Shown here: positions 25,185 to 38,751 of the stretch, in pieces
Layout: each line of letters starts with the position of its first letter
Position numbering within the stretch: the stretch's first letter is position 1
Assembly: GCA_000231825.2 (NCBI GenBank)
Contig: JH720324.1
Location: 476,535-540,534 of the forward strand
DNA: 64,000 bases
Source of the DNA: Tetrahymena elliotti 4EA
Taxonomy: Eukaryota > Ciliophora > Oligohymenophorea > Hymenostomatida > Tetrahymenidae
Direction: 5' to 3'
Position numbers and translations under genes: made by a program
The notes under the pieces: model-generated
What the model was told of the DNA's origin: nothing
The model's database searches: none
The model's input: only the letters and a program-made list of their open reading frames with translations

Positions 25185-27044
25185 TTGTTTTATGAATTTT
25201 TTATTAAAATAGTAATATCTTTTGTTATTTTATTTGATAATTATAAAAAAATACAGAAGCTGTACTAGCTTTTAAACACTTTTATTTTTGAATTCGAGTA
25301 TGTTTTTTAAAAATTTTGTTTTTAATAATAAAATAAAATTAACTAATTAAATTTGTTTCATAAATAAATTTCGAACTATTTTCTAAATTTTGCTTACAGA
25401 TAATATGTCTGAGAATTGATTCCTTAATTTTAGAATGTCAAAAAATAATACAATATATTTATTCACTCAGAAATTACAACAAATCATTCATGATAACGGA
25501 GAATTATTTTTTATTTTTTTTATTGATTTTCTTTTATCCTTGAAAAAATCACTTGGAAATCAAATTTATTTTTTACTTTTTTCTTTTTGATTTGTAAGAA
25601 AACCCTCAAAGAACTTGGAAAAGGTGAAGTTACTCTCTTGTAAAGTATAAAAAATTATTTTAAAGTAAAAAATTAATAACAAAATAAGACAAAAAACTTT
25701 GATTGAAAAGCTTATTTCTTACTTAATAAAGAATACTTTTCAGAAAAATTTGTCAATATCTAAATTAATGTTTCATTTAATTTCGATTAATTATCTAATT
25801 TTAATCAATCTATATTAAAAAAAACTACCTTTGTAATTCTTTAACTTACAAATTTAAATTTTTATTAAAAGTCTGAACATTAACACAAAATTTAATATAG
25901 AAAATATCAAATAGGTTCAATTTATCATATTTAAAGATCATGGAAGGAAACTTTTATTTATATATAAGACATTTCATCTATCCAGAAGAAATAAAATCAG
26001 TTTTATTTTTCTTATAAAATTAAAAAAAAATTGACAAATGTTTTAATATTTTAAACGTTGAAGACATGAATCTCAAATAATAATTCAGATTACTAAGAAA
26101 CTATTTTTAATAATAATGGTTAAATATATAAAATCTTAAGGTTAATGAAACAAGAGCTAAGCATCTGGTTAAGATATCTTTGATAAATACTTTGATGTAA
26201 AGTAGAATAAATATTTAAATTTTTAAAACAGTAAATAGGATCTAATATATATATTATTCAAGTTTTTTATTTAGAAATGAAAAAAATGGATAGACTGTCT
26301 GCGGAATTACTAAAAATACAAATAAATGATTTATGATTTAATTTCCTATCTGCCTTGATTTTTTTGACTTAGAAAATCTTCATATTTTTCTATCTTAAGA
26401 CTAGTTAATCATTAAAAATTATACATTATAATTTCATTCGAACTTAATCTTAATTTATAAAATATAAAACTTATTTGTATTTAATTTAATCATTGCAACT
26501 CTATATTTATAATTCACTTAATTCGAAATTAATTAATCGTTTCATTGAAAAACTAATCAATTTAGTTAGCAGAATTATATTTAGATTCTAAAATAATAAT
26601 CCTTACAAATTTTACTATTGGTTTTAAGCTTTTTTTTAATCTGCTTTAAGCATCACCGCTGCATAATTTTATATTTTATATGAAACTTTTATTCTTCTTT
26701 TAATATTAATCAATATTGATGATCTTGAGATCACTTCTCTAAAGCTAATTCAAGTTAAGGCCTAATATTAAGTGTATATAGTAATAATACTATTTTATAA
26801 AAAAAATTAACTTAAGCTCATTTACAATATAAAATTGAGAAATTTATTCTTTATTCAATGACTTAATTTTGAAAAAATAAATTAAAAATTTAATATCCAT
26901 GAATCCTGTATAAAAACTAAAGTTATTTTTGTAAATCCTAAATATCTATTTATATTTAATCATAATTAATACTTTCGATTTCAAATATTAATTTACTTTA
27001 TAAGGATACACAAAAAAATATTAACAAAACACACCTCTGAAAAC

Positions 27045-27215
27045 AATAATTATTGTAAGCTTTAAACTTCTAGATTATCTGTGGGGAGAGAAGGTGAGGG
27101 GTCACATCAGGAGATACTCATTTATTTTTAGGTAAAAAAGAAGTGCAAAAATTGTTCAATCAAAAATAAATGGCAGCCTGCAATGACTTTTTCCCCCTCT
27201 AAGTTATTTATAAAA
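27045..27215. repeat. GC-rich inverted-repeat (hairpin) element, copy 3
   Basis: Left arm: GTGGGGAGAGAAGGTGAGGG then TCACATCAGG. Right arm: CCTGCAATGAC then TTTTTCCCCCTC. Inside these, CATTTATTTTT and AAAAATAAATG are perfect reverse complements over 11 bases. The changes between copies partly keep the pairing, notably at CACATCAGG/CCTGCAATG and CACAACAGG/CCTGCTGTG. Confidence 0.6.
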
Positions 27216-29499
27216 ATAATTATCAGTTTTTATTTTTTTTTAGAAAGGATAAACTTAATATTCATTAGTTAGTTGATCTAACACTTAAAATAGGAAATCA
27301 TTAATAATCTAAATTAAGAAAAGTAAATTCTATATTCAAATATTTATCAAATTAAGTCATAAAATGAGAAAATAAAATATTAAAAATAATTCAATCTATT
27401 TAATTTAATAGTTTCTTAAAAATATTTATATTCCTCAAAATCACTTTTCAAAAACTTCAGTTTTAAATGAGAAATCTTTGAAACTATTAACTTTCTTTTG
27501 AAGTCATCATCTTTTTTAGTTTTCATGATTGTTTTATTAGTTTCTATCTTTAATTAATTTGTTTGCTGTATACAAAGGAATAGAATAAAAAATATTTTCT
27601 ATAACAGTAAGTACATTTGGAATTTAAAAATTATGAACTTTGTAACTCAGAATTACAAGAAACTTTGATTTCGAAAAAACAATGAATGAATGAAGACAAA
27701 ATATAGTGATTAAAGAAAAATTGTAACTTTCACAAAATGAATTAATACAACTTTTTCTCTAATAATTGTAATCTTTCTTTAATAACTTCTAAACCAAAAT
27801 TTAATTTCATTCAAATTTAAACCTAAAAAGTACCCTATTTTTGAAATATTCAATTCAAATTATTAACAGCGATAAAGAGTTTTTTGCTAAATTTTTGATA
27901 ACCAATGATATTTTAATTTGGATTTCCATCAAAATATTTTAGATGTTTTCATTGATCTGTGTCTCTTTCGCTACTTTAACTATCTATTAACAAATAACAA
28001 GATAATTTATTATTTTTGAGAAATTAAAAAATTGAAATTAAATTTTTGTAATCAAATATAATGAATTGAATTCTTTCATAATAAAACTAATTTTTCCTTA
28101 CGAAATTCATAAAATTAGGTACGTAACAAATTGAAAAGATTTCTAATTGAAAAAATAAGAATCTTATCTTTATATAGAATAAATTAGAAATCCACTAAAA
28201 TTTTAATTAAAAAATAAAAAGAAACTTCTCTAATTCAACCTTCATTTTTATCCCTAATCATTTAAAATAAATTAATTTTCTTTTTTTAGGATTATTCAAA
28301 ACTAAAGGTATATATCAATTCGTTGCATAAATTCCATGAATTGACTTTATGATACCTTGTCTAAAATAATTATTTTAATTTAGAAACAAAAATTCAAGCA
28401 ATAAAAATCAATGAAGATATTTCGACTCCTTATCCTAAAGGTTAAGCTAACTCAATGGCACAAAAATATAAAATAATTAAAAAAATAGTAAATGCCTAAA
28501 CAAGCAAGAGTATTTATTTTGGTCATAATTTAAAATAATGATTATTTAACTAGCACAATAATAATATTAAAACTTCTAAAATTCTTAAAAATTGTAATTT
28601 AAAAATTAAGAAATTAATATTATGATAAAAATATTGGTTTACAAAAAACTGATTTCCACTAGTTCATATTTTTTTAATTTACAAAATAACCTAAAAACTA
28701 ATTTTTAAATACTCAAAAATAAACAAATATTCTAATATAAGTAAGTAATATTCAACTTTTTAGCAACTAAATAAAAAATTTTATATTATCTCTTAAAATA
28801 TTGAATTCCACATATTCTTAATAAATATTTATTCATTTTGATAATTTTCTATTTCCTCTAAATTATTCAAGTGTGCCCTTATAATTTCTATTCCTTTACA
28901 AGCGATGATTATTAGGAAGGTGCAGTATTAATTTTATTATTAATTCAAAGAAATTTAAGTTTTTTGAATCTTATTTATTTGTGATATCAATTTATAAAGG
29001 CATTTCTAATGATGAGATAAAAAGCAAAGAACAAAACTCTTCAAAGCAATAATAAAATTTTTTTAACTACATTTTAAAATGCTTAAAATTTATTTAGAGT
29101 TACAAAATCTGTATTTTAAACTAATTTTTTGATATCATATTAGCTATTTTTTTATAGGTTGTTTGTTGCTCCTACTCTTTTTTAATTTATGATACTAGAT
29201 TATGTTTCAATCATCCTTAAAAAACTTACTTCAAAATCAATTTCACAAATTTCTTTGTAACTTATTATCATACGTAGTTCACTTTCTCTTAAAAACTGTG
29301 TTATTTTTAATATTTTTTAGAATACTACTCTTCAATTATTAATTTAAAATAATAAAATATTTTATATTTATGATGATTGTGATAAATAAAAAATTTCTGA
29401 TTTGGATTACTTAATAATATTTTTTGTATTTTTATAAAAGGTTTAAAATGAATTTCATTTTATTTTTATGAAAAATTTATTTTATCTTTTTTTATGGAG

Positions 29500-30120
29500 G
29501 GAGAGCTATTTGTTTTCTAAATAAAGAATGAAAATCTATATATCTTCATCTTCTTGTATATAAGTAACTTAATAAATAAGAAAAAAAATCATTTTAAAAC
29601 TTTAAAAATAATATATATTAGAAAATAGGATTTTTTGATTCTTAAAAAAAAATAATTTTGAAAAAATTACTCTGAAATAAAATCTAATAATTAAATTGTA
29701 AACCTTTTCCTTTTCAAAAAATATGATTTAAGAACTGAATGAGGAAAATATAAAGCGCTTATGAATGAAGTAAATTTTTTTATATGAATTAGTCTTAATT
29801 AAGTACAAGAGTTATATTACCCCTTTTTGAATTACTTTCTTTGCTCATATTCAAATTTATCTTTCTATAAAATACAAACCAGATAATATTTTTTCTTTAT
29901 TTATTTAAGGGAATTAGGCTGCTGCATTTTCATTTTATAAAGATTGTTTTTTTTTATTAATTTTAGCTATTTTGAATATAAATCAATGAGAAGCTTGAGT
30001 CAAAGATAAATTTTTAATTAAGCATGAATAAAAAAGATAAATATTTCATTTTTTCTTAATTTTTCTTGAAATAAATAGAAATTTTATTGATAATTATCTC
30101 ATATTTAAGAAAAAATAATC
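29500..30120. other. AT-rich spacer before the spliced gene
   Basis: No gene certain. A first exon of the following gene probably lies here (for example around the ATG at 30025), but I could not fix it. Confidence 0.4.
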
Positions 30121-30129
30121 TGAAAATAA

Positions 30130-31119
30130 AATATTGATAATCTACAATAGAAACCTCCAAATTCTAAAAGATTAGCTTATGATAGATAATTACCTATTTA
30201 GAAAGATAGAGAGGAAAGACTAAATGATGATACTTATAAACATGTAAGTGTTGTTATAGGAAATACCCAACAAAGAAAAGATACTTTTATCTGTAGTTTA
30301 GATAAAAATCTTTACAAATCTAACAAAATAAAAATTGGAGATGGTAATTAAAGCCGTACTAAAGAATTTTAGTTGGTAAATTACAGTTCTTCTCTTCTTA
30401 TAGGATTAAATTAAGGGGTATTCCTAAACACAGTTGGATAAATGATTGTGATATGAGCTTTAGTGAAACTGAAATAGTTACAACTATCTATGAGTATCTT
30501 ATCTAAAATTTCTAAATTTTCAGGAGGAGTTGATACTTTTTACTTTGTTCAAGGCTTAAATGCACATCTAGTTGCTACAATAGAGAGAAGTCTTATTTAA
30601 ATGTAAGCCTGCCTTAGAAAAGAAATATTTATGTCATCTGTAACAAAAGGAAATAAAATTGACTAAGAAGATCTTGAAGAAAGAATGGATTGCTTAAAAC
30701 CTATTGCAGATAAATGTTACATAAAAGGTAGAGTTATTGATTATAGATGCCCTTACAAGAGAACAGTGAAGTAATCAGATTAATTTTAAACCTCACTCAA
30801 CCATGAGGAATAGAGTTTAACAATACAAGATTTACACAAGTGTTTAATGGGTTTAGAATTCTTCTCATTTAAACCTCTCTTAGAGAACCTGTAGAAACAT
30901 ATTGACTAACTTTAAATCGAAATCAAAGAAAATAGTAAACAAATAAAAAACTATTTTATGAAAAATGTAAGAAAGCAAAGAAACTGGTACACTCTTTGGA
31001 GAGTTGAAGAAGATATTGTTTATTATGAACCTGAATGCGAAACAGTTTTTACAAAAACGGATTCACAAATTTAGAAGAAGCTATAGAGAGAGGCCTCTCA
31101 AAAAATATTGAAGAAATGA
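30130..31119 (+). CDS. Unrecognised spliced gene, 5' end unresolved
   Basis: One open stretch reads PPNSKRLAYDRQLPIQKDRE, later VVIGNTQQRKDTFICSLDKN and LLIGLNQG up to about 30417. A second starts at 30478, includes MSILSKISKFSGGVDTFYFV, then CLKPIADKC, RCPYKRTVKQ and RNWYTLWRVEEDIVYYEPE, and ends in TGA at 31117-31119. They join in phase if GTATTC at 30418 and AATAG at 30473-30477 are splice sites, giving a 60-base intron. There is no in-frame ATG between the upstream TGA at 30121 and the first stretch, so at least one more 5' exon is needed. The C-terminal part has spaced cysteines and a charged, possibly helical region. I do not recognise the family. Confidence 0.55.
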
Positions 31120-32861
31120 AGAGTAAACCTTAAATAATTGAAAAGCGACTGAAATCAATAAAGAATCCATTTTATTCATTAAAAAAAATTAGGTTTAAAA
31201 ATATAAATTTGATAGAAATTGCAAAATATTTCATTCATTCAGTAAGTTAAAATATTAAAAAAATAAATAGCTGTTCTTAATTAAAATTTCATGTTTTCAT
31301 TTGCTTTTTTTTGGAATAATCAACTTTTTAAACATTTTTGAGTCAAATTCAGCTTTTTTTGCATAAATAAATTTAACTGCACCAAGCTATTAATGAAAAA
31401 AGATGGCTTCTTGGCCAATAAACTTTTAAGACAATTGAAGTTCATTTTAATAACTCTTTTATTATTTTAATTGATCAATCAAAATGACAAAATTTAGCAA
31501 AATATGAAGTTTAAAATGAGAAAAAAAGATAAAAACCATGAATAAAATCAGAAAAAAAAATATTAAGCAAAATTTCTAAATTAATAAATTCTATTTCAAC
31601 TTGATATTTGACTTGAATTTACTCATTTCTGATTTAATTTTTATTTTTTAAGCTTCAATTTGATTGAAATAATCATTTATTTGTATTTGCAATTATAATT
31701 ACTTTACAATATTCCCTATTTGATTAAATGCTATCAAGTTAAAATAAAAATCTAATACATTTATAACAAATAATATTTTAATATAACACCAAATTTATTG
31801 AGTTTAAATGCGATATTAATTCAAAAAAATTACTAATTTTTTTGTTGATTTTTAATTGTATATATTAACAAATCTTCTAATCAATTTTTAATTTTGTTTC
31901 AAAAATTAATTAAGATTGTCAGAATTCATCATTTATTTTTATTGATTGGAATGACAAAATCAAATATTTAAAAAATTAGATTCTACTTTTCTAAAAGCTA
32001 AAATAAAACAATTATTTGTCAATTTAAATTAAAAAACTAGATTTTATTTACAATTAAAAAAGTCATTTTATTTACTTAAAAAGTAAAAAAAATATTTTAT
32101 TTTAAATTGAATTAAAAATTTTTCCTTTAGGTTAATCTAATTATTTTTTATTTGGATAAACAAATTAATAGACCTATTTTTTATTTGGATTCATAATGAA
32201 AACGCTAGATTAGCAAAAAATAAAATTGAATGAATAGTAAGTAAAATATCTTTTTTTAATTTATTGATTGATTGATCTAAATAAATTAATATGAGTTAAA
32301 TATGTAATTGAATGAAGGAAGTGATTAAATTGTTTGTAAAAGAAGAACATAATTTATTAGTAGTGATAGAAAAAAGTGAATGAAAAAATTGAATGATTAA
32401 AAGTTTTTGTGTACACTTGGATATAAATATATTATTTAATACAAAATATTAATAAGAATAAATTATTATCAATTGATTGATTGACAGAGAGATAGATAGA
32501 TATTTAATATATGACTAAAGTGAATAAGCTATCAGTATTTATGTACAAATTAGTTTGAATAAGATGGAAAAATAGACATTTAGTCATTTAATCAGTTGGT
32601 TTATGTATTGTAAACAATAATTATTATTTAACTTGAGCTAGAATTTATTTATTATTTATTCACATTTTTTGTGTTTATTTATTTACAAGCTTATTTATTT
32701 ATTCAGAAAAGCAGTCTTAATTTTTTACATTTATTAATCTGAGGATTAAATCCTCTTGTTTATTATTGATCTATTTATTGATTGAAAGGGGGGTTTTAAA
32801 TATATTTATAAATTTGCATTTGATTTGATAGTATTTGTCACAAAATATTTGGAATTAGTGT
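31120..32861. other. AT-rich intergenic spacer with TTTATT microsatellite-like runs
   Basis: I see no gene. Between about 32630 and 32780 there are imperfect TTATTTATTTATT and TTGATTGATTG runs, and near 32260 a short ATTGATTGATTGATC run. Confidence 0.5.
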
Positions 32862-34811
32862 TCAAATAACCATTTGCTCAACTTGAGAACTTTGTTTCAT
32901 CCATGGATGTTGCAATACATCGTCTATAGAAATACGATTGGAAGGCTCATTTGATAGGAGCTTGTTGATAAGATCTTTAACTTCTTCAGAGGGGCTTGCA
33001 TATTTTTTAAATACTTCCCAATATTCTATGTTTTCTTGTATGAATTTTTTATACAATCCTTAATCTAGTTTAGCATGCTAGAAAGGTGGTTTGCCCATAA
33101 TCATTTCGAATAGCATGACACCTAAAGAAAAATTATCTGCAGCGAATCCACAATAAGGGTATTTAAGAACTATTTCAGGCGCTTAGTATCCATCAGTTCC
33201 TAAGAAATCAGTTAAATTTGGTTTGTTGTAGGATGCGAATGCAAAATCTATAACTACTGGATTGAAAGCTGCATCAAGTAGAATATTTTCTAGCTTCAAA
33301 TCTCTGTGGCAGATGTTGCGTTATTGAAGATATTGAACAGCTTTTGAAACACCTGAGAAGAAAAATCTTGCTTAACTTTCTTTAAGAGCCCCTCTTTTGA
33401 TTACAAAATCTAATAAATCACCATTAGGACAATAATCAGATTGGATTTCCATTTAAGAGGGATTTATGCTTTGAATTTTAATGATATTAGGGTGTTATCC
33501 ATTAATTTATGAAAGGATTTTGTATTCACTTTCAAAATGATGTTCTTTACGCTTTTTGAATTTTTTGATTGCTATCAAATTACTTGAAAGGATATTGCTA
33601 AGTTCATCCATTTCTTTTGCGAGATAAACGACAGAGCTGCATCCATCACCTATTTTTCTTTCAATTTTATAAGTATTGCTTCTTTATTTATTTCTTACTT
33701 ATTGTTATTGTTTATCACTCTTAATAGGGCTTTTACCAGCTGGAATGCATCTTTCACTCTCAGAATGAAGGCTATCAGAAGCAGTATCAAACTTCTTTGA
33801 GGAAGATTTAGAGTTTTTGACTTAAGTTTAATCTATTTTTTCATCTGGAGACTCACTACCTGATAAAAGAGGGGATTCAGGAGCTTTCTCAGGTGGAGAA
33901 AGGGGTAGGCTATTGTCAGAAATGGTGCAATTAGAATCTCTTTGTGTAAGATTTGTTAAAGAAGTAGAAGATATAGACTGTTGCTTATGAATTTACTGTA
34001 ATTATTCTTCTTATTAAGGGAAGTCTTTAGCTTTGTTGGTATTTATTAGGAGTGTTTTTTCATTCAAAGTAGTGGCTGTTTTAGATAATGTCTATTATAT
34101 TTCTAGTTAATTAAATTAATTCTAAACTAGCTTTGCTTTTTAGAACTAATCTAATTCCTCTCCAACTCTCTAATTAGATGAAAGCTCTTTTTTTTTTTCA
34201 CGCTCTTAAATAATTTCATTTGATTTTTCCCAATTTTCATTCATTTAAATTTTATTTTTAAGTTCAATTATTTTTATTTAATCATGTTGTATCCCTAATG
34301 GCTGGGAATCACCATATTACTGTTAATTCATGTTGACTTGTTAATTGAGTAAATTTTTTATAATTTAATCAATATGATTTTATTTTTATCCAAAAAAGTA
34401 ACTATCGTTTGTTTACTTATTTTGAAAATCCTCTTAAGACAAAAAATGAACGCTTTTTTTATTTTTTAGTTTGGAAATATTCTCCAATTCTGACTCTATA
34501 ATTATGTCAGATTATTAATTGTCTTTAGCTTAGTTTAATGAGCTGCTAGTTGAGCGCTTCTATGAGATTGATGTTGTTGTGCAAAACTGAAAACTACACT
34601 GGAAAGAATCTAATTTAATTCTTCCTTTTTTTGCAGAAATATTTGTTTTTGAATTTAGCTTTTTTAATATAAAATTTGTTTTATTTTTATCAGAGTCCCC
34701 ACAAGTTGTATCAAGAGCAGAAATTAAGTAGACTATTGAATCAGCATTAAATTTAAATTATTTGCATTTTAATTAGTTAGTTTCTGCCTTATCGCTCATC
34801 TCACTCGTCAT
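32862..34811 (-). CDS. Protein kinase with long Gln-rich N-terminus and DFA in place of DFG
   Basis: An unspliced frame of 650 codons runs from ATG at 34811 to TGA at 32862. Residues 1-380 are polar and rich in Gln, Asn, Ser and Lys, with a likely coiled-coil stretch around ELKNKIQMNENWEKSNEIIQ. The kinase domain follows: glycine loop IGDGCSSVVYLAKE (from I387), IAIKKF with Lys416, an alpha-C Glu in HHFESEYKIL, CHRDLKLEN with His502-Arg503-Asp504, then IDFAFAS with Asp522-Phe523-Ala524, a short activation segment with GTDGYQAPEI, and DNFSLGVMLFEM. The last 64 residues contain RISIDDVLQHPWMK, the end of the fold. The layout is that of a CAMK/AMPK-like Ser/Thr kinase. Catalytic Lys, Asp and metal-binding Asp are present; only the DFG Gly is changed to Ala. 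I expect activity, but it should be tested. Confidence 0.88.
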
Positions 34812-36740
34812 TAATTAATTAAAAATTCTATGATTGACAAATTAACACTAACTGTAATAATTGGTCTTATTATTTTATTCATTTATACAAAATTACGTCT
34901 TTTTAAATATGTCTGCAAATCCATCATCCTACTCATCACTTACACTCCTTTCTCTACTCATCTCTTCTCCACTACCTTCATTCTCTATTCTAAACTTTTT
35001 CACCAACTTCTCTCCACATTTTTTTGCACTATTAAAATTAATTTAAGGCAAATACTTTATTGAGCCAGCTGATCTTCTTCCAAAATAGCTAAGCATTAAT
35101 TGTTACTTATATATTATTTAAATATTAAAGTGGATATAAATTAAGACAAGCCTATAATTTTAGTTAAAAAAGTCAAAATTATATCCTTTTTATAATTTTT
35201 TTATAGTTTTATATTTTTGCCAAAACTCTTTCAATGCGACTTTGGATGCCTGATAATAATTTATTTAATCGCCTATTATTATTCTATTTATCAATCTATC
35301 TATTAATTTTTTTCTATTATTCTTGAACAAGAGCAAATAAAGTTATTATAATTGAATGTTCTTTTAATTTAATTTTTAATATTTTAGATTTTAAATATTT
35401 CATTATAACTTTCATCTACTTCAATCAATACCCAAATTCAAATTTTGTTTGCAAATAAATGCATATCTCTTCTAGAAATCTCTTTCTATTCATCATCTTC
35501 ATTCATTTACAAAAATGAATTCTACTCCTCTGTGAATCTCATTAAACTTAAATCCTCTTTACAATCTACTTGAGTACTGCTCTATGAATAGCATCACCCA
35601 AGAAATCTTTTTTCAGCCTGCTTCAATTTACAATTATTTACCATTCTTAACTTCTAACTCTTGACCATTAATTAAATTTTATTTACTCAAATTAAAAATG
35701 CAATTTAATAAAAAAAATCTTTGCCTAAAATATATCTTAACCAATTATTCTAAACAGTTTATTAAATAAAATACATTTTAAGTCTTTATAAAAAATTATT
35801 TTTTCAAGAATTTCATAAGAATTTGTTATAAGATTCAATCTAATAAATTTTTAAAACAAAATAATATAATAATATGTATTTAATTTTACTGCTTCTTATA
35901 TAAAAAAAGATCCTTATATGAATCAATTGATGAAATATTTTCTCATTTTTAGATTTAAAATCTAACTTAAATAATTTAAAATGTTAGACATTCTTGTTTG
36001 AATTTTAGAAAAATATTTTAAAAAATGGACCATTAATTTTGAAAATAAATCGAGGGAAAATTGAATTTTTTTAACTTAGATTTCTAGTAAGTAATTTCAA
36101 TTTTTATTACATATAATATTTTAAGGCTAAGAAATAGCTATCTAGAATAAAATGAAGTGTATTTTACTAGATTATAAAATAAATGATTTAAAAATCAAAC
36201 TCTAATTTAAGATTGAAAAGGAATCAATAAAAACAATAAATTTATTTTTATATAAAGCTTATCAATAATGAATTTAATGCATTTTATTTTTTTTAATTTC
36301 TAAAATTTAGAGTGAATTTAATTAAACAAAAAAACTAAAAAAGATAAATCTAATAATGAATGTTTTTTTTTATTACAAAAAAAAATGAAGAAAAATAAAT
36401 GATTATAAAAATAAAGGGTTAATTTCAACTTTTTTCACAATTACTGGATTTTCAAAATGTGAGTATTTTTAGTTTTTATTTTCCAAAAATATTTTATTGT
36501 AATTTTTGGAAAGCATGAATTTTTTGGAAAGTTGATTAATTAAAAATATAAAAAAAAATATATATAATTTTTAGCTGATTAATTTCAATTTAGTTTTTGA
36601 AATATTAGTTTATATATTTAGGTTAAAGAGACAAATTGATTATTAGATATTAGCTTTGAAATCTAATTTATTATACTAATTATTTGAAATTTTTTGAGAA
36701 TTAACACAATTTTGAATAAATTTATAAGAAAAAGAAAGAA
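34812..36740. other. Intergenic region upstream of two genes
   Basis: It separates a minus-strand kinase from plus-strand sequence and should carry the kinase promoter. Open frames near 34830-35063 have no coding composition and no sign of conservation. The stretch at 35460-35660 is slightly richer in C but gives no frame that I trust. Confidence 0.45.
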
Positions 36741-36744
36741 AAAA

Positions 36745-38053
36745 ATGGTCAAAGATTTATTATGTGAAAAGCACAACAAACGATATGTTTTTTTAAATGT
36801 AAAAGATTACAATAATTCTGGATTAGCCTGCTTAGAAGGTATATCTTGTAATAGTGAATTAAACTTGATACCTCTTAGCTAGTTAGAATAAATTGAGGAA
36901 ACAACTCTTCTTAAAAACTGATCTCCTTTCTAAGAAAAAGAATATTAATATATAACAGATGTTAGAAAATAAATTAAATTCATTATCGAAGAAGAACAAC
37001 CTTAAATTGACTAAATAAATGAGTGTCTTGATTAAATTACAATTGAAATTAATTAGAGTATTGCTAAAAAAAAGAAACAAACAGTACGGTAAGTTGAATA
37101 ATCATGTTTTTTAAAGCAATAAATAATATAAACTTATTTTAAATACTCATAAAACCTAAGCATATTAGAAATCCTAAAATTAGATCTTCCAAGCTCATAA
37201 ATGAATTAAAAATTAAAAGAGTTTATCTAATCAGTAAATGAAAAATCAGAGCAACAAACTTAATTTCTATAAAATATGATTTAGTATTATGATTTTAATC
37301 AACTGATGTATGGAGAGTCTTACTTGTAAAGTGTTAAAGATAATATAATTACTAGTATTGATAAAATTTAATTTTATGATGATTCTATTTTAGAAATAGA
37401 ATAATCAGAATCATTTATTTAGGATTTATTCAGTTCTTAATACAAATATGATTTATTGAGAAAATAAGTTTACATAAATTACTCATAGATTTACTCAAAC
37501 TGCGAAGATGATGAATTTATCCAAAAATTTTTTTACAGCTTTGAAAATGAGTTATCTAAAGAAAATACTTTTCTTCCTTCTTCTTATTATTTAGAGAATT
37601 AGTATCTCAATATAACTACCAATAATTCAAACCATATTGAGATCAAAACATAAAATTTGGATCCAAACGTAGAAATTAACTCTTAAAAATTTTTCTGTTA
37701 TTACAATATGAAGTAAACTCTTTTTAGATTAGAAATCAATATTCACAATTGGTTTATCTAGAAATAATTAAATATTCACTCCTTTAGCAAGTATCAGAAT
37801 CAAAGCCTCATAAATTGATTCATATACAGCATCTGAAGAAATGGAATTTCATATATCTCTCAATGAAAATATCTTTTAGGTTTTAAATTTCCCATCATAC
37901 TATCTAATTTATTAGGCTACAAGTGACTAAATCCAAAAAATCTATGAAAAAATGATATTTTTTTTGGTATTTAGTTTAACTAAATTGCACAATAACACCA
38001 TAAAATAACAATCACTTGTTTTGTAGAATAAGATTCATCTTGAAAGTTTCTGA
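36745..38053 (+). pseudogene. Disrupted B-box-like family member (copy 0, outlying)
   Basis: ATG at 36745 starts MVKDLLCEKHNKRYVFLNVK, aligned with MIQELFCHKHEKFPYTFINI of the intact gene at 47220-48884. At 36919-36921 TGA stands where the intact gene has TGG (Trp, in LLQNWPPF); the next residues SPFQEKEYQ continue the match. From there the frame stays open to TGA at 37816-37818, covering the helical middle (KYSQNLSILEILKLDLPS). The C-terminal part (TASEEMEFHISLNEN) continues in another frame to TGA at 38051-38053, so there is also a frameshift near 37.8 kb. The second Cys pair of the zinc-binding head reads ACLEG, so one Cys is missing. I call it a pseudogene; a TGA readthrough is unlikely given the second lesion. 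Confidence 0.7.
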
Positions 38054-38751
38054 TTAAATATTCTATTGTATGATGCTTTTATTTTTATTTTATATTGGTT
38101 ATCTTTTAAATAAGTTGTTTAGTCATTACTTTTATCACATAATAATTTTATTGAACAACATCCATTTTAAAAATTATTAAATTAAGTAATAATGCAAATA
38201 TTATTAAAAACATGATTATTTTTTTTTTTAATAAATTATTTATTTAGGGTGAAATTTACTCTAATTTAGATAATCAAGTCATAAAACTTGGCAAATTAAA
38301 ATTGAATCAGTTGAAGAAAAATAGAAATATCAAATTAAAAATTAAATGTTAACTTTAGACTAATATCACCAAGTAATTAAAGTTGGTAATTTAAAAGAAA
38401 AAATAAAATAGAAATATTTAATTTAAAAAAATAGCATGAATTTTTAATTGATTTATTTAAATAATAAAAATTTAGTTTAATATTAATTTGGTGAATTCAA
38501 GCATAGTAAATTGATAACAAATATTAAATTTCAAACATAAATTAGGACATACATGCATTATTAATACTTAATTTAAGCTATTAAACACATTTGCACATAC
38601 AAGAACAATAGCGAAATATTCAATACTTAAACTTTAATTTAATAAATAAAAATTTTTACAATTAATTATCTTATTTAAAATGCAAAGTGTTTTTGAGCAT
38701 TAATTTAAGTTAAAATTAAAAAATTTATTTTATTTAAAATTAAAAATTTAT
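38054..38751. other. AT-rich intergenic spacer
   Basis: No gene seen. It lies between the convergent copy 0 pseudogene and the minus-strand GST-like gene. Confidence 0.5.

Larger units (their letters stand above)
24700..29500. repeat. Segmental duplication, copy C (with gene and hairpin element)
   Basis: Collinear with copies A and B. It begins with sequence like the 3' flank of the 11383-11763 gene (AAAACAAATACCTCAAACATACATTT near 24740 against 11310), then the small gene, the block near 25610-25900, the hairpin element (27045-27215) and the tail near 28105-28570. It then continues with sequence shared only with copy B (28800-29480 against 18860-19560). Ends are approximate. Confidence 0.65.

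Noticed and set aside
32250..32800. TTGATTGATTG and TTTATTTATT runs as a regulatory or CRISPR-like array
   Set aside because: They are imperfect short microsatellites without regular spacers, common in AT-rich ciliate DNA.
34830..35063. Open frames upstream of the first kinase gene
   Set aside because: Their composition is that of intergenic DNA, they are hydrophobic only because the strand is T-rich, and two overlapping frames are equally open.
36919..36921. In-frame TGA of copy 0 as a selenocysteine or readthrough codon
   Set aside because: The intact paralogue has TGG (Trp) here, not Cys, and copy 0 has a separate frameshift near 37.8 kb, so simple decay explains it.
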